Assembly: GCF_000166295.1 (NCBI RefSeq)
Contig: NC_017506.1
Span: forward strand, 248,001 to 312,000
Reading direction: 5' to 3'
DNA length: 64,000 bases
Source: Marinobacter adhaerens HP15
Lineage (GTDB): Bacteria; Pseudomonadota; Gammaproteobacteria; Pseudomonadales; Oleiphilaceae
Part shown: positions 44,887 to 55,280 of the stretch, in pieces
Layout: each line of letters begins with the position of its first letter
Numbering within the stretch: position 1 is the stretch's first letter
Made by a program: the position numbers and the translations under genes
Notes under the pieces: generated by a model
Seen by the model: only the letters and a program-made list of their open reading frames with translations
What the model was told of the DNA's origin: nothing
The model's database searches: none

Positions 44887-45708
44887 TCAATTCAGTGTGA
44901 GGTCGCTCAGTTCCGCCGGCAGTTCGAACGTCATCTTGCGCTTGTTCAGGGGGCAGTCGAATTCCAGGAAAAAGGCGAGAAGCTGCAAGGGTGCGCCGGC
45001 CGGTCGCCCGTAAAGGCGATCACCGATGATCGGATGGCCGAGGCCCGCCAGATGCCGGCGAATCTGGTGTTTTCGTCCGGTTTCGATACTGACTTCCACC
45101 AGCGAAGTTTCCCCGGTTTCGTCCAGCTCGAGCGTTGATACACGGCTGACGGCCGCCTTGCCCTCGACGGGCGCATCAACGAGCTGCTCCCGAGCGTCGA
45201 TGAGGCCGGCCACTCGCGCCTTGTAATGTTTGGTCATGGTCCGCCCCGAAAAACACTGTGAAAGGGCGCCGGCCGCTTTCGAATCATGGGCGATCAGCAT
45301 CAGCCCGGCAGCGTCGGCGTCGAGCCTGTGGATCAGATGGCATGGTTGCTCAAGCTGGATTTCGGCCAGGCGAAGCAAACTGCAGTGGTCGCCCCACTGG
45401 GAGCCCTGGGCCAGAAGTCCATGAGGTTTGAACCAGACGGTGTAGCGCCCCGCATTCTCCAGGAGAATCGGTTTTTCCGGTTTCCTCTCAAGCACCTTCT
45501 CGTCGTAGTAAAACTGTAGTCGGATACCCGGTTTCAGCTCCTTTGTGGCACGGCGTAGCCGAAGGCGTTTGCCTTTGTGAGTCCACCAGCAGGCGCCTTT
45601 GGTCATGGCGTCCTTGATTTTCTGACGCGAAAGCCCGGGGGCCGCCTCGCTCAGGGCGTCGATGGCTTTGCCGGGCTGCTTCACGGTGATGTCGATGGTG
45701 GTTCGCAT
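44887..45708 (-). CDS. RluA-family pseudouridine synthase
   Basis: A 273-residue protein with an S4-like N-terminal part (PGLSRQKIKDAMTKGACW) and the RluA catalytic motif HRLDADAAGLMLIA, in which the aspartate following HRL is the nucleophile, then GRKHQIRRHLAGLGHPIIGDRLYG. It converts uridine to pseudouridine in rRNA or tRNA; which site cannot be told from sequence. It is oriented against yicC and gmk, and interrupts the Pseudomonas order yicC-gmk, so it is an insertion relative to that genus. Confidence 0.85.
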   Translation of the reverse strand: MRTTIDITVKQPGKAIDALSEAAPGLSRQKIKDAMTKGACWWTHKGKRLRLRRATKELKPGIRLQFYYDEKVLERKPEKPILLENAGRYTVWFKPHGLLAQGSQWGDHCSLLRLAEIQLEQPCHLIHRLDADAAGLMLIAHDSKAAGALSQCFSGRTMTKHYKARVAGLIDAREQLVDAPVEGKAAVSRVSTLELDETGETSLVEVSIETGRKHQIRRHLAGLGHPIIGDRLYGRPAGAPLQLLAFFLEFDCPLNKRKMTFELPAELSDLTLN

Positions 45709-45796
45709 GGGTTCTTGCAGTCGCTGAACAGTGGATAGGCAAATGGTATCAGCTGACGCCCTTGTGGGGTGCGGTGTTTTGCCAAAGTCCGTATAA

Positions 45797-46489
<693 letters not shown>

Positions 46490-46575
46490 TACGGGGTTTT
46501 CCTGTATACAAATTGAACCGGCCACAGTAAACTGTGCGGTCTGCTGAAACAGTCATTTTATGAGTCGGGGAAGTT

Positions 46576-46788
46576 ATGGCACGAGTTACCGTTGAAGATT
46601 GTCTGGAAAACGTTGATAACCGCTTCCAGCTGGTAATGCTGGCAACCAAGCGTGCCCGTCAGCTCGCTACCAAGGGTGCCGAGCCGATGGTGGCTGAAGA
46701 AAATGATAAGCCCACGGTTATCGCTCTGCGCGAGATTGCCGAAGGCAAGATTACTCGTGATCTCCTCAAGGAAGAAGACGACGAGTGA
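46576..46788 (+). CDS. rpoZ: RNA polymerase omega subunit
   Basis: A 70-residue omega subunit: [20 protein letters not shown] start and [19 protein letters not shown]; it ends in the acidic tail KEEDDE. Omega assists assembly of beta' and, in E. coli, forms part of the ppGpp site 1, which fits its place directly before spoT. A terminator follows about 114 bases later. Confidence 0.95.
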   Translation: MARVTVEDCLENVDNRFQLVMLATKRARQLATKGAEPMVAEENDKPTVIALREIAEGKITRDLLKEEDDE

Positions 46789-46901
46789 CCCAGCTGCGGA
46801 GCCAGGTATATAAGTATCTGTCCGCAAGCGAGAAGCATTGAAATCTGTCCCCGCGGTTTTATAGTGTAGCTATAGAACGTTGCTGGAAGGACTCTGGAAG
46901 G

Positions 46902-46928
46902 ACCCGGATGCGTGCATTCGGGTTTTTT
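46902..46928 (+). terminator. Intrinsic terminator between rpoZ and spoT
   Basis: CCCGGATG, a four-base loop, then CATTCGGG and six T. It ends 33 bases before the spoT start, so some spoT expression likely depends on readthrough or its own promoter. Confidence 0.75.
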
Positions 46929-46960
46929 GTCCCTGAATTTCATGAAGTCGTGGAGGCGCG

Positions 46961-49102
46961 GTGTCGGCAGAGGCTACGGTTGAAGGACTGGCTCGAGAGC
47001 TAAGTTCCTATCTGGATACCACTCGCATCAATCAGGTGCGACGCGCCTATTATTATGCCGAGCAGGCCCACGAGGGCCAGATGCGTAAAAGCGGCGACCG
47101 GTACATCACTCACCCCCTGGCTGTCGCCCATATTCTCGCCGATCTCCGTCTGGACCATCAGAGCCTGATGGCGGCGATGCTTCACGATGTGATCGAAGAC
47201 ACCGGCATTCCCAAGGATGCGCTGGCGGAGCAGTTCGGCGACGATGTTGCGGAACTGGTGGATGGCGTCAGCAAGCTTACCCAGATCGAATTCCGGTCCC
47301 GGGCGGAAGCCCAGGCTGAAAACTTCCAGAAGATGACTCTGGCAATGGCCAGAGATATTCGGGTAATCCTGGTGAAGCTGGCGGACCGCCTTCACAATAT
47401 GCGCACCCTGGGCCCCATGCCCTATGAGAAGCGACAGCGCATTGCCACCGAGACCCTCGATATCTACGCCCCCATAGCGAACCGCCTGGGTATGCACTCG
47501 ATCTGCACCGAGCTCGAGGATCTGGGGTTTACCTCGCTGTATCCGATGCGTTCGAAATACATTTCAAAAGCGGTGGACAAGCTCAGGGGCAGCCACCGCG
47601 AAATCATCGAGGATATTCGTGGCAAATTGCAGGAGAAGCTTGAAGAGCGCGGCCTGCCGGGGCGGATTCTGGGCCGGGAAAAGCACCTGAACAGCATCTA
47701 CAACAAGATGAAGTTCAAGCAGAAATCCTTCCATGAAATCATGGACGTTTACGCGTTCCGGATCATCACCGATACCGAAGACGACTGCTACCGGATCCTT
47801 GGTGCCGTACACAGCCTCTACAAACCCCTTCCGGGCCGCTTCAAGGATTACATAGCCATGCCCAAGGCCAATGGCTACCAGTCCATCCACACCACTCTGT
47901 TCGGGATGCACGTGAACATCGAGATCCAGATCCGTACCGAGGAGATGGAGCATATCGCCAATAACGGGATTGCGGCGCACTGGATGTATAAGAATGAACC
48001 CAGCAGCGTGACCAGCGCCAACCAGGCCCGGGTCGACCGCTGGGTGAAGGGGCTGATGGAAATGCGGGAACGGGCCGATGACTCCATGGAGTTTATCGAG
48101 CATGTAAAGGTAGACCTGTTCCCGGACGAGATATACGTTTTCACCCCGAAAGGCCGCATCATGGAGTTGCCAAGCGGGGCGACGCCGGTGGACTTTGCCT
48201 ATGCCATCCACACGGACATCGGCAACGCCACCGTAGCCTGTCGAATCAACCGCAACCTGGGTTCCCTCAGCCAGCCTCTGCAGAGTGGCCAGACCGTGGA
48301 AATCATCACTGCGCCCGGCGCCCGCCCCAACCCGGCCTGGCTCAGTTTCGTGGTGACCGGCAAGGCCCGGAGCAGTATCCGGCACGTGCTCAAGAGCCAG
48401 AAGCGCGCGGAATCGCTGGAGCTCGGTCGCACCCTGCTGAAGAAATCCCTGAAAGGGTTTGGTGCGAAACTTTCCGAGATCAGCGACGCCCAGAAGCAAG
48501 CCGTGGTGAACCACAATCAGGTGAACAGTTTTGATGATCTGATCAGTGACATCGGGCTCGGCAACCGGATGGCCTATCTGGTGGCTCGTCAGCTCGCGAG
48601 CGGCTCAGAGGTTGCCGAAGCCATTGAGGCTCCCAGGGATATCGAGGGTGGCAATCATAGCCCGGTGACCATTCGTGGCACGGAAGGCCTTCTGGTCCGG
48701 TTCGCCAGCTGTTGCAAGCCGATTCCGGGAGACCCGGTGGTTGGGGTGATGGATTCCGGCAAAGGTATGGTGATTCATTCCGATACCTGCTCCCGGTTGC
48801 CCGAGGACGATGAGGGGCGGGCTCGCCTCACGCATCTTAAATGGGCCAAGGACATTACCGACGAATTTTCCGTGGAGCTCCGGGTAGAGCTGGAGCGCCA
48901 GCGCGGTGTGATTGCCGAGATGGCCAATGCGGTTGCCATGGCGGACGGCAACATCGAGCGCATTAACGTGGAAGAGCAGAACGCCCGCTTTGGCGTTGTC
49001 AGTCTCGTGGTACACGTTAATGGTCGCCGGCACCTGGCCCGGGTGATGCGCCGGATCCGCAACATTCGTGCGATTACCCACATCAGCCGTGTGCGGCACT
49101 GA
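46961..49102 (+). CDS. spoT: Bifunctional (p)ppGpp synthetase/hydrolase SpoT
   Basis: A 713-residue Rel/SpoT protein starting at a GTG (46961) preceded by GTGGAGG. It has an intact HD hydrolase (THPLAVAHILADLRLDHQ, then AAMLHDVIEDTG), a synthetase region starting LGREKHLNSIYNKMKFKQ with MDVYAFRIITDTEDDCYR and PKANGYQSIHTTL, a TGS domain (VFTPKGRIMELPSGATPVDFAY), and a C-terminal ACT domain. The intact HD histidines argue for hydrolase activity and SpoT rather than RelA. It sits after rpoZ and before ridA. Confidence 0.95.
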   Translation: MSAEATVEGLARELSSYLDTTRINQVRRAYYYAEQAHEGQMRKSGDRYITHPLAVAHILADLRLDHQSLMAAMLHDVIEDTGIPKDALAEQFGDDVAELVDGVSKLTQIEFRSRAEAQAENFQKMTLAMARDIRVILVKLADRLHNMRTLGPMPYEKRQRIATETLDIYAPIANRLGMHSICTELEDLGFTSLYPMRSKYISKAVDKLRGSHREIIEDIRGKLQEKLEERGLPGRILGREKHLNSIYNKMKFKQKSFHEIMDVYAFRIITDTEDDCYRILGAVHSLYKPLPGRFKDYIAMPKANGYQSIHTTLFGMHVNIEIQIRTEEMEHIANNGIAAHWMYKNEPSSVTSANQARVDRWVKGLMEMRERADDSMEFIEHVKVDLFPDEIYVFTPKGRIMELPSGATPVDFAYAIHTDIGNATVACRINRNLGSLSQPLQSGQTVEIITAPGARPNPAWLSFVVTGKARSSIRHVLKSQKRAESLELGRTLLKKSLKGFGAKLSEISDAQKQAVVNHNQVNSFDDLISDIGLGNRMAYLVARQLASGSEVAEAIEAPRDIEGGNHSPVTIRGTEGLLVRFASCCKPIPGDPVVGVMDSGKGMVIHSDTCSRLPEDDEGRARLTHLKWAKDITDEFSVELRVELERQRGVIAEMANAVAMADGNIERINVEEQNARFGVVSLVVHVNGRRHLARVMRRIRNIRAITHISRVRH

Positions 49103-49180
49103 CCCCGACCAAAGCCCGGTTGACAGGCGCGCCACGCAAGGGCGAGGATTGGCGTTTTGGAAGAGAGGAAACCAAGGGTC

Positions 49181-49567
49181 ATGACCAACAAATCCGTAAT
49201 TCAGACCGAGAATGCGCCCCAGGCGATCGGCACATACTCCCAGGCGGTAAAGGCAGGGGATACCGTGTACCTGTCTGGCCAGATTCCGCTGGTGCCGGAA
49301 ACCATGGAAGTGGTCGCCGGCGATTTCTCTGCCAAGACCCGGCAGGTATTCGATAACCTCAAGGCCGTTTGCGAGGCCGCCGGTGGCGAGCTGAAGGACA
49401 TTGTGAAACTGAACATCTACATGACAGACCTGGCCAATTTCGCCACGGTCAACGAGATCATGGCCACCTATTTCCAGGAACCGTATCCGGCCCGAGCGGC
49501 GGTAGGTGTCGCGGCGCTGCCCAAGGGAGTGCCCATTGAAATGGAAGCGGTGATGGTGCTCAGCTAA
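49181..49567 (+). CDS. ridA: RidA family reactive-intermediate deaminase
   Basis: A 128-residue RidA protein starting at the ATG at 49181. Markers are [27 protein letters not shown], the [15 protein letters not shown] stretch and the catalytic arginine in [15 protein letters not shown]. RidA hydrolyses reactive enamine/imine intermediates released by PLP enzymes such as threonine dehydratase. It lies directly after spoT, as in Pseudomonas, and ends before a strong terminator. Confidence 0.92.
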   Translation: MTNKSVIQTENAPQAIGTYSQAVKAGDTVYLSGQIPLVPETMEVVAGDFSAKTRQVFDNLKAVCEAAGGELKDIVKLNIYMTDLANFATVNEIMATYFQEPYPARAAVGVAALPKGVPIEMEAVMVLS

Positions 49568-49590
49568 GACCTGAAAACACCTGAATTGAG

Positions 49591-49616
49591 AAAAGGCGGC
49601 CTTGGCCGCCTTTTTT
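49591..49616. terminator. Bidirectional intrinsic terminator after ridA
   Basis: AAAAGGCGGCC, a two-base loop, GGCCGCCTTTTTT, between convergent ridA (stop 49567) and the epimerase gene (stop 49629). Confidence 0.88.
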
Positions 49617-49628
49617 AATGCCGAAGGC

Positions 49629-50495
49629 TCATCCCTGGTCAATCATGGCGCGGTAGCCGGCACGGAAATCCGGGTAGCGGAACTGGAAGCCGGTGCCCAG
49701 CAGTCGCTTGTTGCTGCAGCGTTTGCTCCCGGCCCGGCCACCTTTCCGGGCATCAGGCTGCGGATCGGCGCAGGGCGTTTGCTGCCGCACCCAATCTACT
49801 ACCTCATCAAGTCTTACCGGCTCGCAATCGCTGGCAAGGTAGCAGGTCTCCAGTGACGCTCCCGAAAGTGCCAGCTTCACAAGGTGGGCAGCCGCCTCCG
49901 CTGCATCCTCCTCGTGAATCCGGTTACTGAACGGTGCTGGCTTCGCCGGATTCATGCGCCCCTCCTGTACCTCCTCGAGAAAACGACGCCGTGAAGGCCC
50001 GTAAATGCCGCTGTATCGAATGATTGTCGCCGGATGGCCGCTTTCCAATGCGGTCTGTTCACCGGCCAGGACCTGCTCGCCGCTGAACCGGGCCGGTTCT
50101 GTGGGGCTGGATTCATCTACCCAGCTGTCGTCATCCTGTGAATAGACACTGCTGCTGCTCACAAAGAAAAGGTGCTTCAGAGACTGACTGCCGACGGCCG
50201 CCAACAAATTTTCCAGGCCAGTCACATAGGCATCGCGATAGCCCTGCTGGTCGTAGCTGGAGGGCGTCAGGCAATAGAGGATGATATCGAGATCAGCTGG
50301 AAGTTTGCGGGCCAGGGTCTCAGGCCTGGTCAGATCGGCGCCAATGCCGTGAACGCCCTCGGGAACAAGCCCGGGATTTCGCCGCAGGCCAAACACGGTG
50401 GCCGAGGTTGTCAGCCGGCTGGCAATGGCGCCACCGAGTTTGCCGCAACCGGCAACGAGAATTCGGGGCGTCTTACGACTTTCAGTGATTGCCAT
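49629..50495 (-). CDS. NAD(P)-binding epimerase/dehydratase-like protein (YeeZ-like)
   Basis: A 288-residue extended SDR with the Rossmann motif ILVAGCGKLGGAIASRL, a segment LKHLFFVSSSSVYSQDD and IIRYSGIYGPSRRRFLEEV. The catalytic YxxxK of active sugar epimerases is not visible. It resembles the YeeZ/NAD-dependent epimerase group of unknown substrate. I start at the ATG at 50495; a TTG four codons upstream is weaker. It is divergent from oxyR with 76 bases between, so a shared control region is possible. Confidence 0.75.
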   Translation of the reverse strand: MAITESRKTPRILVAGCGKLGGAIASRLTTSATVFGLRRNPGLVPEGVHGIGADLTRPETLARKLPADLDIILYCLTPSSYDQQGYRDAYVTGLENLLAAVGSQSLKHLFFVSSSSVYSQDDDSWVDESSPTEPARFSGEQVLAGEQTALESGHPATIIRYSGIYGPSRRRFLEEVQEGRMNPAKPAPFSNRIHEEDAAEAAAHLVKLALSGASLETCYLASDCEPVRLDEVVDWVRQQTPCADPQPDARKGGRAGSKRCSNKRLLGTGFQFRYPDFRAGYRAMIDQG

Positions 50496-50571
50496 AGACA
50501 ATTTCAATCCTTATGCTTTACCTCATAAATTCGTGAAACTTCGACCCGCATCTATCTGACCGGAGCTCACC

Positions 50572-51531
50572 ATGACTCTCACCGAGTTACGATACGTCGT
50601 TACGCTGGCCCGCGAAAGGCATTTTGGCCGGGCTGCAGAGCGTTGCCATGTCAGCCAGCCAACGCTCAGTGTTGCTGTGAAAAAGCTGGAAGACGAGCTC
50701 GGTATCCCTCTGTTCGAGCGAAGCAAAAGCAGCATCCGCGTGACCGAAACCGGTCTGCGCATTATCGAGCAGGCCCAGCGGGTGCTCGATCAGGTCGGCC
50801 TGATCAAAGACATGGCTCAGGATGGCAAGAACCAGCTCAATTCGCCTCTGAAGGTCGGTGCGATCTACACCATCGGTCCCTATCTGTTCCCGCACCTGCT
50901 CCCCGAATTGAGGCGGGCGGCCCCGGAAATGCCGCTCTATATCGAAGAGAACTATACCGCCAACCTGAGGCAGAAACTCCGGCAGTCTGAGCTCGATGCC
51001 ATTATTATTGCCCTGCCGTTCGAGGAGCCGGAAGTGGTTACCCTGCCGCTCTATGACGAACCGTTCGTTGTGTTGCTGCCCGCGGGACATCCGCTGGCCA
51101 GCAAGGAGCAGTTGACTGCCGACGAGTTGGCCAAGGAGCAATTGCTATTGCTCGGGCCCGGACACTGTTTCCGGGATCAGGTTCTGGAATCCTGCCCACC
51201 CCTGGTAGAAGCCGTAACCCACCGGGCAAACAACGGTTCACCGGCGCTGGTGACCGAAGGCAGTTCTCTGGAAACCATTCGCCATATGGTCGCTTCCGGC
51301 CTGGGCATCACAGTTTTACCACTCTCGGCGGCCACCGCCATGCAGTACCACGAGGACATTCTGGCCGTTCGACCGTTTGCGTCCCCGGTGCCGTTCCGCA
51401 CAGTGGCTCTGGCCTGGCGGGTTACGTTCCCGCGGCCCAAGGCTATTGATGTGCTCTCCCTGGCTGCCAGCCAGTGCCGGGTAATCGAAAAGGCGAAAAC
51501 AGACACACCGGTTGTGGCCGAAAGCGCCTGA
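50572..51531 (+). CDS. oxyR: Hydrogen peroxide sensor/regulator OxyR
   Basis: A 319-residue LysR-type regulator with an N-terminal helix-turn-helix (RHFGRAAERCHVSQPTLSVAVKKLE) and the redox pair C199 and C208 in GHCFRDQVLESC. These sit at the same residue numbers as E. coli OxyR, so the disulfide switch should work. It activates peroxide defence genes. recG starts eight bases after its stop, an order also conserved in Pseudomonas. No catalase or ahp genes are in the window. Confidence 0.93.
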   Translation: MTLTELRYVVTLARERHFGRAAERCHVSQPTLSVAVKKLEDELGIPLFERSKSSIRVTETGLRIIEQAQRVLDQVGLIKDMAQDGKNQLNSPLKVGAIYTIGPYLFPHLLPELRRAAPEMPLYIEENYTANLRQKLRQSELDAIIIALPFEEPEVVTLPLYDEPFVVLLPAGHPLASKEQLTADELAKEQLLLLGPGHCFRDQVLESCPPLVEAVTHRANNGSPALVTEGSSLETIRHMVASGLGITVLPLSAATAMQYHEDILAVRPFASPVPFRTVALAWRVTFPRPKAIDVLSLAASQCRVIEKAKTDTPVVAESA

Positions 51532-51539
51532 GCCTGACT

Positions 51540-53615
51540 ATGACGTCACTGGATGACATACCGGTCACCCAGCTCAAGGGCGTAGGAAACGCCCTGGCAG
51601 AAAAGCTCGCCAAGCTGGGTATTACCTCCCTGCAGGACCTGCTGTTTCACCTGCCTCACCGATACGAAGACAGAACCCGGGTAATACCCATGGGAAGTCT
51701 TCGCATCGGTGATGTGGCCGTGGTGGAAGGGGAGGTTATGAAAGCGGACCTGATCATGGGTCGCAGACGCAGTTTGCAAGTAACTCTCCGGGATAACAGC
51801 GGGTTTCTGGTGATGCGCTTTTTTCATTTCAACGCGGCCCAGAAAAACCAGTTGAGCGAGGGCGCCAGGGTTCGCTGCTTCGGCGAAGTCCGGCCCGGGC
51901 GCGCAGGTTATGAGTTCTACCACCCGGAGTACCAGATCAATCCGCCGCCCATGCCAGCGGAAGGTGATGCGACCCTGACCCCGGTTTACCCGCTGACAGA
52001 GGGCATCCAGCAGCCTCGCGTCCGCTCGCTCTGCCAGCAGGCTCTGGGCTATCTTGACCGGTTCCCGATCCGTGACTGGTTGCCCGGGAACCTGCTGGCC
52101 GAGTATCAGCTGCCCGGAATCACCGAAGCTGTCCAGCTGGTGCATTCCCCGCCAGCCAGCGCGCCGGTTAACCTGCTTATGGAAGGACGCCATCCGGCGC
52201 AACAGCGCCTGGTGATGGAAGAACTGCTGGCCCATCAGCTGAGCTTGCTTCAGGTGCGTGAACAGATTCAGGCTCGTGAAGCGCTCCCGCTCCTGCCCAC
52301 GGGGGATTTGCCCGAGCGTTTCCTGGATTCCCTGCCCTTTGCACTCACCGGTGCCCAGCGCCATGTGCTGGCCGACATCCGTCAGGACCTGAGCCAGCCA
52401 CTGCCGATGCTCCGGCTTGTTCAGGGCGATGTTGGCTCGGGCAAGACCGTCGTCGCGGCATTGGCGGCGTTGCAGGCTATTGGCGCCGGTGCACAAGTAG
52501 CCCTGATGGCGCCCACCGAAATCCTTGCCGAACAGCATTTTCAGAATTTCCGGGCATGGCTGGAGCCTCTGGGCATCCGTCTCGCGTGGCTATCCGGGAA
52601 GGTAAAAGGAAAGACCCGGACGGAAACGCTGGAAGCGGTCCAGTCAGGGGATGCCGCCGTGGTGATCGGCACCCATGCCCTGTTTCAGGACGACGTCAGG
52701 TTCCATCGTCTTGCCCTGGTCATCGTCGATGAACAGCATCGTTTCGGCGTCCACCAGAGGCTGGCCTTGCGGGAAAAGGGTGTCGGTGGCTCACTGGCAC
52801 CTCATCAGTTGATCATGACCGCAACACCCATTCCCCGTACGCTTGCCATGAGCGCCTATGCCGATCTGGACACCTCGGTGATTGATGAGCTGCCTCCAGG
52901 ACGGAAGCCGATCGAAACCATTGTGATTCCCGACAGCCGCAGGGAAGACGTGATTGAGCGGGTTCGGGGCGCCTGCCGGGAAGGTCGACAGGCCTATTGG
53001 GTTTGCACGCTGATCGAGGAATCCGAGGCTCTGCAGTGTCAAGCTGCGGAGGTGACTGCCCAGGAGCTTGCCGAGCGATTGCCGGACCTGAAAGTGGGGC
53101 TGGTGCATGGCCGGCTGAAGGCTCAGGAAAAGGCGGCGGTGATGGAGCAGTTCAAAGTTGGCGAGCTGGACCTGCTGGTGGCCACAACGGTCATTGAAGT
53201 GGGCGTTGACGTACCTAATGCCTCGCTGATCATCATTGAGAACCCTGAGCGCTTGGGCCTGGCCCAGTTGCATCAGCTTCGCGGTCGGGTTGGCCGGGGG
53301 GAGCAGGCGAGTTTTTGTGTGTTGATGTATCACCCGCCCCTGTCTGCCAATGGCAAGGCCCGCCTGCAGGCGCTCAGGGACAGCCAGGATGGCTTCTTTA
53401 TTGCCGAGAAAGACCTGGAGATTCGGGGGCCGGGCGAAGTATTGGGTACCCGGCAAACCGGTATGATGCAATTTCGTCTGGCGGACTTCGAACGCGACAA
53501 GGGCTGGATTGAGCCAGTTCGGAAAATGGCACCGGGCCTGATGGTCCACCCGGAAATTGTCCGGGCTCTGGTTCGCCGATGGCTCGGCGACCGGGCGCGC
53601 TATGGCGACGTGTGA
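51540..53615 (+). CDS. recG: ATP-dependent DNA helicase RecG
   Basis: A 691-residue helicase: N-terminal wedge domain (LGDLLFH-like LQDLLFHLPHRYEDRT), Walker A GDVGSGKTVVAALA, Walker B VIVDEQHRFGVHQR, and helicase C-terminal motifs LVATTVIEVGVDVPNA and HQLRGRVGRGEQ. RecG remodels stalled forks and recombination intermediates. I start at the ATG at 51540; the frame extends upstream inside oxyR. It is co-transcribed with oxyR by spacing. Confidence 0.94.
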   Translation: MTSLDDIPVTQLKGVGNALAEKLAKLGITSLQDLLFHLPHRYEDRTRVIPMGSLRIGDVAVVEGEVMKADLIMGRRRSLQVTLRDNSGFLVMRFFHFNAAQKNQLSEGARVRCFGEVRPGRAGYEFYHPEYQINPPPMPAEGDATLTPVYPLTEGIQQPRVRSLCQQALGYLDRFPIRDWLPGNLLAEYQLPGITEAVQLVHSPPASAPVNLLMEGRHPAQQRLVMEELLAHQLSLLQVREQIQAREALPLLPTGDLPERFLDSLPFALTGAQRHVLADIRQDLSQPLPMLRLVQGDVGSGKTVVAALAALQAIGAGAQVALMAPTEILAEQHFQNFRAWLEPLGIRLAWLSGKVKGKTRTETLEAVQSGDAAVVIGTHALFQDDVRFHRLALVIVDEQHRFGVHQRLALREKGVGGSLAPHQLIMTATPIPRTLAMSAYADLDTSVIDELPPGRKPIETIVIPDSRREDVIERVRGACREGRQAYWVCTLIEESEALQCQAAEVTAQELAERLPDLKVGLVHGRLKAQEKAAVMEQFKVGELDLLVATTVIEVGVDVPNASLIIIENPERLGLAQLHQLRGRVGRGEQASFCVLMYHPPLSANGKARLQALRDSQDGFFIAEKDLEIRGPGEVLGTRQTGMMQFRLADFERDKGWIEPVRKMAPGLMVHPEIVRALVRRWLGDRARYGDV

Positions 53616-53766
53616 AGGCGTCCAATGAGCCTTCGAAAGCGTATGAAATCGCTTTGGAAATAGAGTTCAGTCAACGTCAGGGCCATTTCTTTGCCCTATA
53701 CTGAACTTAATGTGATTTTCTCACTCGGATTATCCGACGGAAAGCAGCAATATTCGGGAGAACTTT

Positions 53767-55131
53767 ATGGAATTACCTGTCGCAGTTCAGCAGGCTCTGG
53801 GCGAGACCGCAGCTGGTGTATCGCTTAGGGATGCAGGCCAGGCGAGCCGGACAGAACTGTTGCGAATGGTTCTGCTCAATGATGAGCAAGGGAACCTTCA
53901 GGTAATCTGCCGCCGCGACGATCTGATTGACCTGGAACAGTTGAACAAGCAACTGGGCCGGGACCTGCGCCTGATGAAGCGTCGCGAGCAGCTGCGGGTT
54001 CGGGAGAGGGCTGGCCTCAAGGCACTCCCGGCATTGCCATCACTGACAGGCTGGCCAACCGTGGTCGATGAACGCGTGGATGAGCTGCCCTCGGTTGCCC
54101 TGGAACTGGGCGAGCAGAATCTGGCGATGGTCATGCCTGCAGAGGACTTCCGGGCCCTGACGGCCAACGCGGACAGGCGCTCCCTGGCCGTTGCTCCGGA
54201 GTCCATCAAGGTTAACCTCGATGACCACGGCAAGGACCGGGAGCAGTTTCATTCCGCCATTAAAAAGTTTACCAGCCTGAGAATACAGCAACGGCTTGAA
54301 GACACCCTGGAGCTGCCGCCGTTGCCGGAAACCGCCCAGAGGATTATCCATCTTCGGGTTAATCCTAACGCCGTCATGGGCGATTTGGTGGATATTGTGG
54401 AGAGCGATCCAAGCCTCGCAGCGCAGGTGGTAAGCTGGGCCTCGTCGTCGTTCTATGCGGCAGCGGGCCAGGTGAAGTCTGTGCACGACGCCGTCTCCCG
54501 GGTACTTGGGTTTGATCTGGTGATGAACCTTGCAATGGGGCTTTCCCTCGGGCGGGCGCTAAAACAGCCACAGGATCATCCGGACGGGTACGTGGATTAC
54601 TGGCAGCAGGCGATCTGGCAGGCCCAGTCAGCCGGCATCCTGGCCAGCATGATGCCCCGGGGCGAGCGGCCGGTGTTCGGCCTTGCCTATCTTGGCGGTC
54701 TCCTCCACAACTTTGGCCACCTGGTGCTTGCCCAGGTTTTTCCTCCCCATTTCAAGCTGGTGTGCCGTTCCCTTGAGGTGAACCCGGATATCGATTCCTC
54801 AGTCACCGAGCATTATTTTCTTGGTATCACCCGCGAACAGATTGCGGCCCAGTTGATGGAAAACTGGGGCATGCCGGACGAGGTTACCCTGGCGATCCGT
54901 TATCAGAAAAACCCGTCTTACGATGGTAGCCATAGCGTTTATGCCCGGTTGCTCTGGTTGGGCCGGCAGCTGTTGACCGCCCGTGGCGTGGCTTTGGGTG
55001 CGGGGGAAGACGTCAGCCAGGCATTTTATGACGAGTTGGGGCTGAATCGGGAACAGGTTGAAGAGCAGTTCGACGAGCTGGTGAACAGCAAGGACAGCGT
55101 TATGGCCATGGCCGGCATGATGAGCCAGTAA
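53767..55131 (+). CDS. HDOD-domain protein with N-terminal YbaK-like region
   Basis: A 454-residue protein of two parts. Residues 1-150 resemble the YbaK/prolyl-tRNA deacylase fold (ELLRMVLLNDEQGNLQVIC, LNKQLGRDLRLM), and residues 175-400 are an HDOD domain (LPPLPETAQRIIHLRVNPN, SVHDAVSRVLGFDLVMNLAMG, LGGLLHNFGHLVLAQVF). The HD-type LLHNFGH has lost the usual metal HD pair, as in HDOD proteins, which act in signalling rather than hydrolysis. The same architecture follows oxyR-recG in Pseudomonas. Function unknown. Confidence 0.8.
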   Translation: MELPVAVQQALGETAAGVSLRDAGQASRTELLRMVLLNDEQGNLQVICRRDDLIDLEQLNKQLGRDLRLMKRREQLRVRERAGLKALPALPSLTGWPTVVDERVDELPSVALELGEQNLAMVMPAEDFRALTANADRRSLAVAPESIKVNLDDHGKDREQFHSAIKKFTSLRIQQRLEDTLELPPLPETAQRIIHLRVNPNAVMGDLVDIVESDPSLAAQVVSWASSSFYAAAGQVKSVHDAVSRVLGFDLVMNLAMGLSLGRALKQPQDHPDGYVDYWQQAIWQAQSAGILASMMPRGERPVFGLAYLGGLLHNFGHLVLAQVFPPHFKLVCRSLEVNPDIDSSVTEHYFLGITREQIAAQLMENWGMPDEVTLAIRYQKNPSYDGSHSVYARLLWLGRQLLTARGVALGAGEDVSQAFYDELGLNREQVEEQFDELVNSKDSVMAMAGMMSQ

Positions 55132-55157
55132 GGTCAGCATTCCCCATATTTTGACTC

Positions 55158-55182
55158 AAAAAAAGCCGGCCCAGAGGCCGGC
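55158..55182 (-). terminator. Leftward intrinsic terminator
   Basis: GCCGGCC / GGCCGGC stem with CAGA-type loop, followed on the leftward strand by seven T. On the rightward strand the stem is followed by AAGC, not T. It therefore ends a leftward transcript, not the HDOD gene. It is the 3' end of the candidate small RNA. Confidence 0.75.
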
Positions 55183-55280
55183 AAGCTCACCCGCTTTATT
55201 GCAGAGTCGTCCAAACTTATCAGGAGAAAACAACGTTAGGTGGCACCTGCCGCAGATGAAAGGTGCCTCCCTGTTTTCAA
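55158..55280 (-). ncRNA. Candidate leftward small RNA in the 338-bp HDOD-DUF2489 gap
   Basis: The gap 55132-55469 has no open frame of note but ends in a strong leftward terminator 290 bases beyond the DUF2489 stop. Reading leftward, a TTGACT (55306-55311) with a weak -10 about 17-19 bases on precedes a ~120-nt stretch containing a perfect stem GGCACCT / AGGTGCC (55242-55267) and the terminator hairpin. That is the layout of a free-standing small RNA. It could instead be the 3' trailer of DUF2489. I do not recognise an Rfam family. Confidence is moderate because the promoter is not sharp. Confidence 0.4.

Noticed and set aside
55158..55182. Terminator of the HDOD gene
   Set aside because: The rightward strand has AAGC after the stem instead of a T-run; the T-run is on the leftward strand.
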